This document shows positions 63,003 to 64,000 of a DNA stretch of 64,000 nucleotides, piece after piece (within the stretch, counting starts at the first letter, position 1; every line of letters begins with the position of its first letter). The notes below the pieces were generated by a model, which saw nothing but the letters and a program-made list of their open reading frames with translations, was not told the origin of the DNA and searched no databases. Source of the stretch: RQOF01 sp964461135 (lineage in GTDB: Bacteria > Calditrichota > Calditrichia > RBG-13-44-9); contig CAYWTB010000016.1 in assembly GCA_964461135.1 (NCBI GenBank), forward strand, positions 9,778 through 73,777. The letters run 5' to 3'. The translations under genes and the position numbers were made by a program.

Positions 63003-63562
63003 GGCTGATTTTCAACTTTTCATTTCAAGAGTACAGACTATTGGTAATTTAATAAAATATTCCCTGTCATATGTTATTAAACCAAATTTATACCCTGAAT
63101 TATCTGAAATGTTCTCCGGGCTAAGTTTTCCGGTTTTGTCACCAGGATCGGAAGCAGGGCTGATCCCGCCCAAAAACCATTCCGAAGTCATCTGCCTCTG
63201 TTTTCATTAAAAAAGTGTAGATACGAAATCCTTCTCCGGTGGGAACCGGAAATTATTAAAACAACAGCCCTTCTGCCTAAATCAGCGGGAGCTGGCGGAA
63301 TTTGTGTTCATTTCTATCTAATAACAGACCAGCGCATAATCCATAAAGAAATGAAACTGATATTGCCAGATGTATTCCGCCTTCCCCCTTTATCTGGGAG
63401 TAACTAAAATGAATACATTACCGGTATCGACATTCACTCGTTTTTCAGGAATTAAAGTAATAATCTTAATATGATGTGATGTTAATCGCTTCGGTGACAA
63501 AAATCAGAAGATATATTTTTATGACTGCAAAAATGACTCTGGAAAACCATTAAAGAGAGAAA
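63003..63562. other. Intergenic region
   Basis: A 560-bp gap between two minus-strand genes. A 69-codon plus-strand frame (63001-63210) lacks a ribosome-binding site and recognisable features. A small TCCGGT/ACCGGA hairpin lies at 63235-63250. No other feature was seen. Confidence 0.4.
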
Positions 63563-63781
63563 TCAGCCGGTTTGTCGTTCGACCAGTTCTTTTCCTTCCA
63601 GGGATTCTTCCATGTCGCTCAGCTGGTGCTCAATGCGCTGCAATTGTCGTAATTTCTGGAAAAGAGGCGTCCGCTTTTCCCGGTGTTCTGCAATTTTATT
63701 CTCCCCGCCCATCTCCCCAATAACTTCCAGGATCAGCTGGTAATTTTGATCATAGGCTTCCCGGATTTCTCGGAGAGTCAT
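63563..63781 (-). CDS. Small coiled-coil protein, hypothetical
   Basis: 72 aa from ATG 63781, chosen over ATG 63793 because GGAG sits 6 nt upstream. It is hydrophilic and almost entirely helical. The C-terminal half (about 40-68) is a heptad-like stretch (QKLRQLQRIEHQLSDMEESL) that could form a coiled coil. No signal peptide and no recognised family. The clean RBS makes it likely to be a real gene. Confidence 0.6.
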   Translation of the reverse strand: MTLREIREAYDQNYQLILEVIGEMGGENKIAEHREKRTPLFQKLRQLQRIEHQLSDMEESLEGKELVERQTG

Positions 63782-64000
63782 ATTTGTCTCCATCTATTTT
63801 TTAACATTTATTACCTGCTATAATTATTATCGCAATATTTTTCGATATATTAATTATTTATTCCTTTTTGATTGTGACTGGGGCGCAAATCTGTGAGGAT
63901 GTGAAAACCAGGAATCAGAAAACCAGCAGAGCCGGGAGGCGATTTTTTAACCTGTTTAATTCACAAATTTTTTAATCAGTACTTTTTACGATCCATTTTT

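Noticed and set aside
62839..63210. A 123-codon plus-strand frame overlapping the small membrane protein
   Set aside because: It is mostly antisense to a better-supported gene, with no SD and no recognisable features.

Overview
The window looks like a chromosomal stretch from an uncultured or poorly known member of the Fibrobacterota-Chlorobiota-Bacteroidota (FCB) lineage, probably Calditrichota or a neighbouring phylum (KSB1, Marinimicrobiota). I infer this from eight full-length exported proteins ending in the YPNPFNPxT type of type IX secretion (T9SS) C-terminal domain, three PorV/PorQ-family outer-membrane proteins, three TonB-dependent receptors with an N-terminal carboxypeptidase-regulatory-like domain, and a Bacteroidota-like promoter candidate. 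No rRNA, tRNA, CRISPR array, integrase or transposase was found. Placement below superphylum is a guess.

Layout. 1-700: gene-free, with a 0.5-kb element bounded by 31-nt inverted repeats. 716-17116 (minus): nine tightly spaced genes that read as one operon. They form two tandem copies of a cassette (TonB receptor, large exported protein with a VPNPY-type C-terminal domain, PorV-like barrel), plus two lipoproteins and one T9SS propeller protein. 17750-26605: a peptidoglycan-recycling group, namely a lipoprotein fusing a NagZ-type GH3 to a beta-lactamase-fold hydrolase, then (plus strand) a NagX-like acyltransferase/transporter, a NamZ-like muramidase, an aldo/keto reductase and a cytoplasmic NlpC/P60 endopeptidase. 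An orphan T9SS domain fragment and a PRiA4b ORF-3-like gene flanked by degenerate repeats lie among them. 26706-36849 (minus): a third receptor/VPNPY/PorV cassette plus an FG-GAP T9SS protein.

38327-46281 (plus): four T9SS cargo proteins (FG-GAP, two propellers, M28 peptidase) and a VanX-like D-Ala-D-Ala dipeptidase. 47210-57269 (minus): a class A beta-lactamase-like lipoprotein, a GH18 plus M23 pair sharing an unusual extra domain, a propeller protein and a GH9 glucanase. 57473-63781: housekeeping-like genes, glcD and glcF, a BON-domain protein, an iron-type superoxide dismutase, a small membrane protein and a 72-aa protein.

Taken together the region is devoted to the cell surface: binding, degrading and importing polymers and turning over the cell wall. 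There is no regulator, no SusD and no T9SS machinery gene. The most interesting pattern is the thrice-repeated cassette, in which each TonB receptor travels with its own VPNPY-tailed exported protein and its own PorV homologue, suggesting a dedicated secretion-plus-uptake module. Several non-coding structures (long hairpins, inverted-repeat elements, two identical stabiliser-like SD motifs) are also reported.
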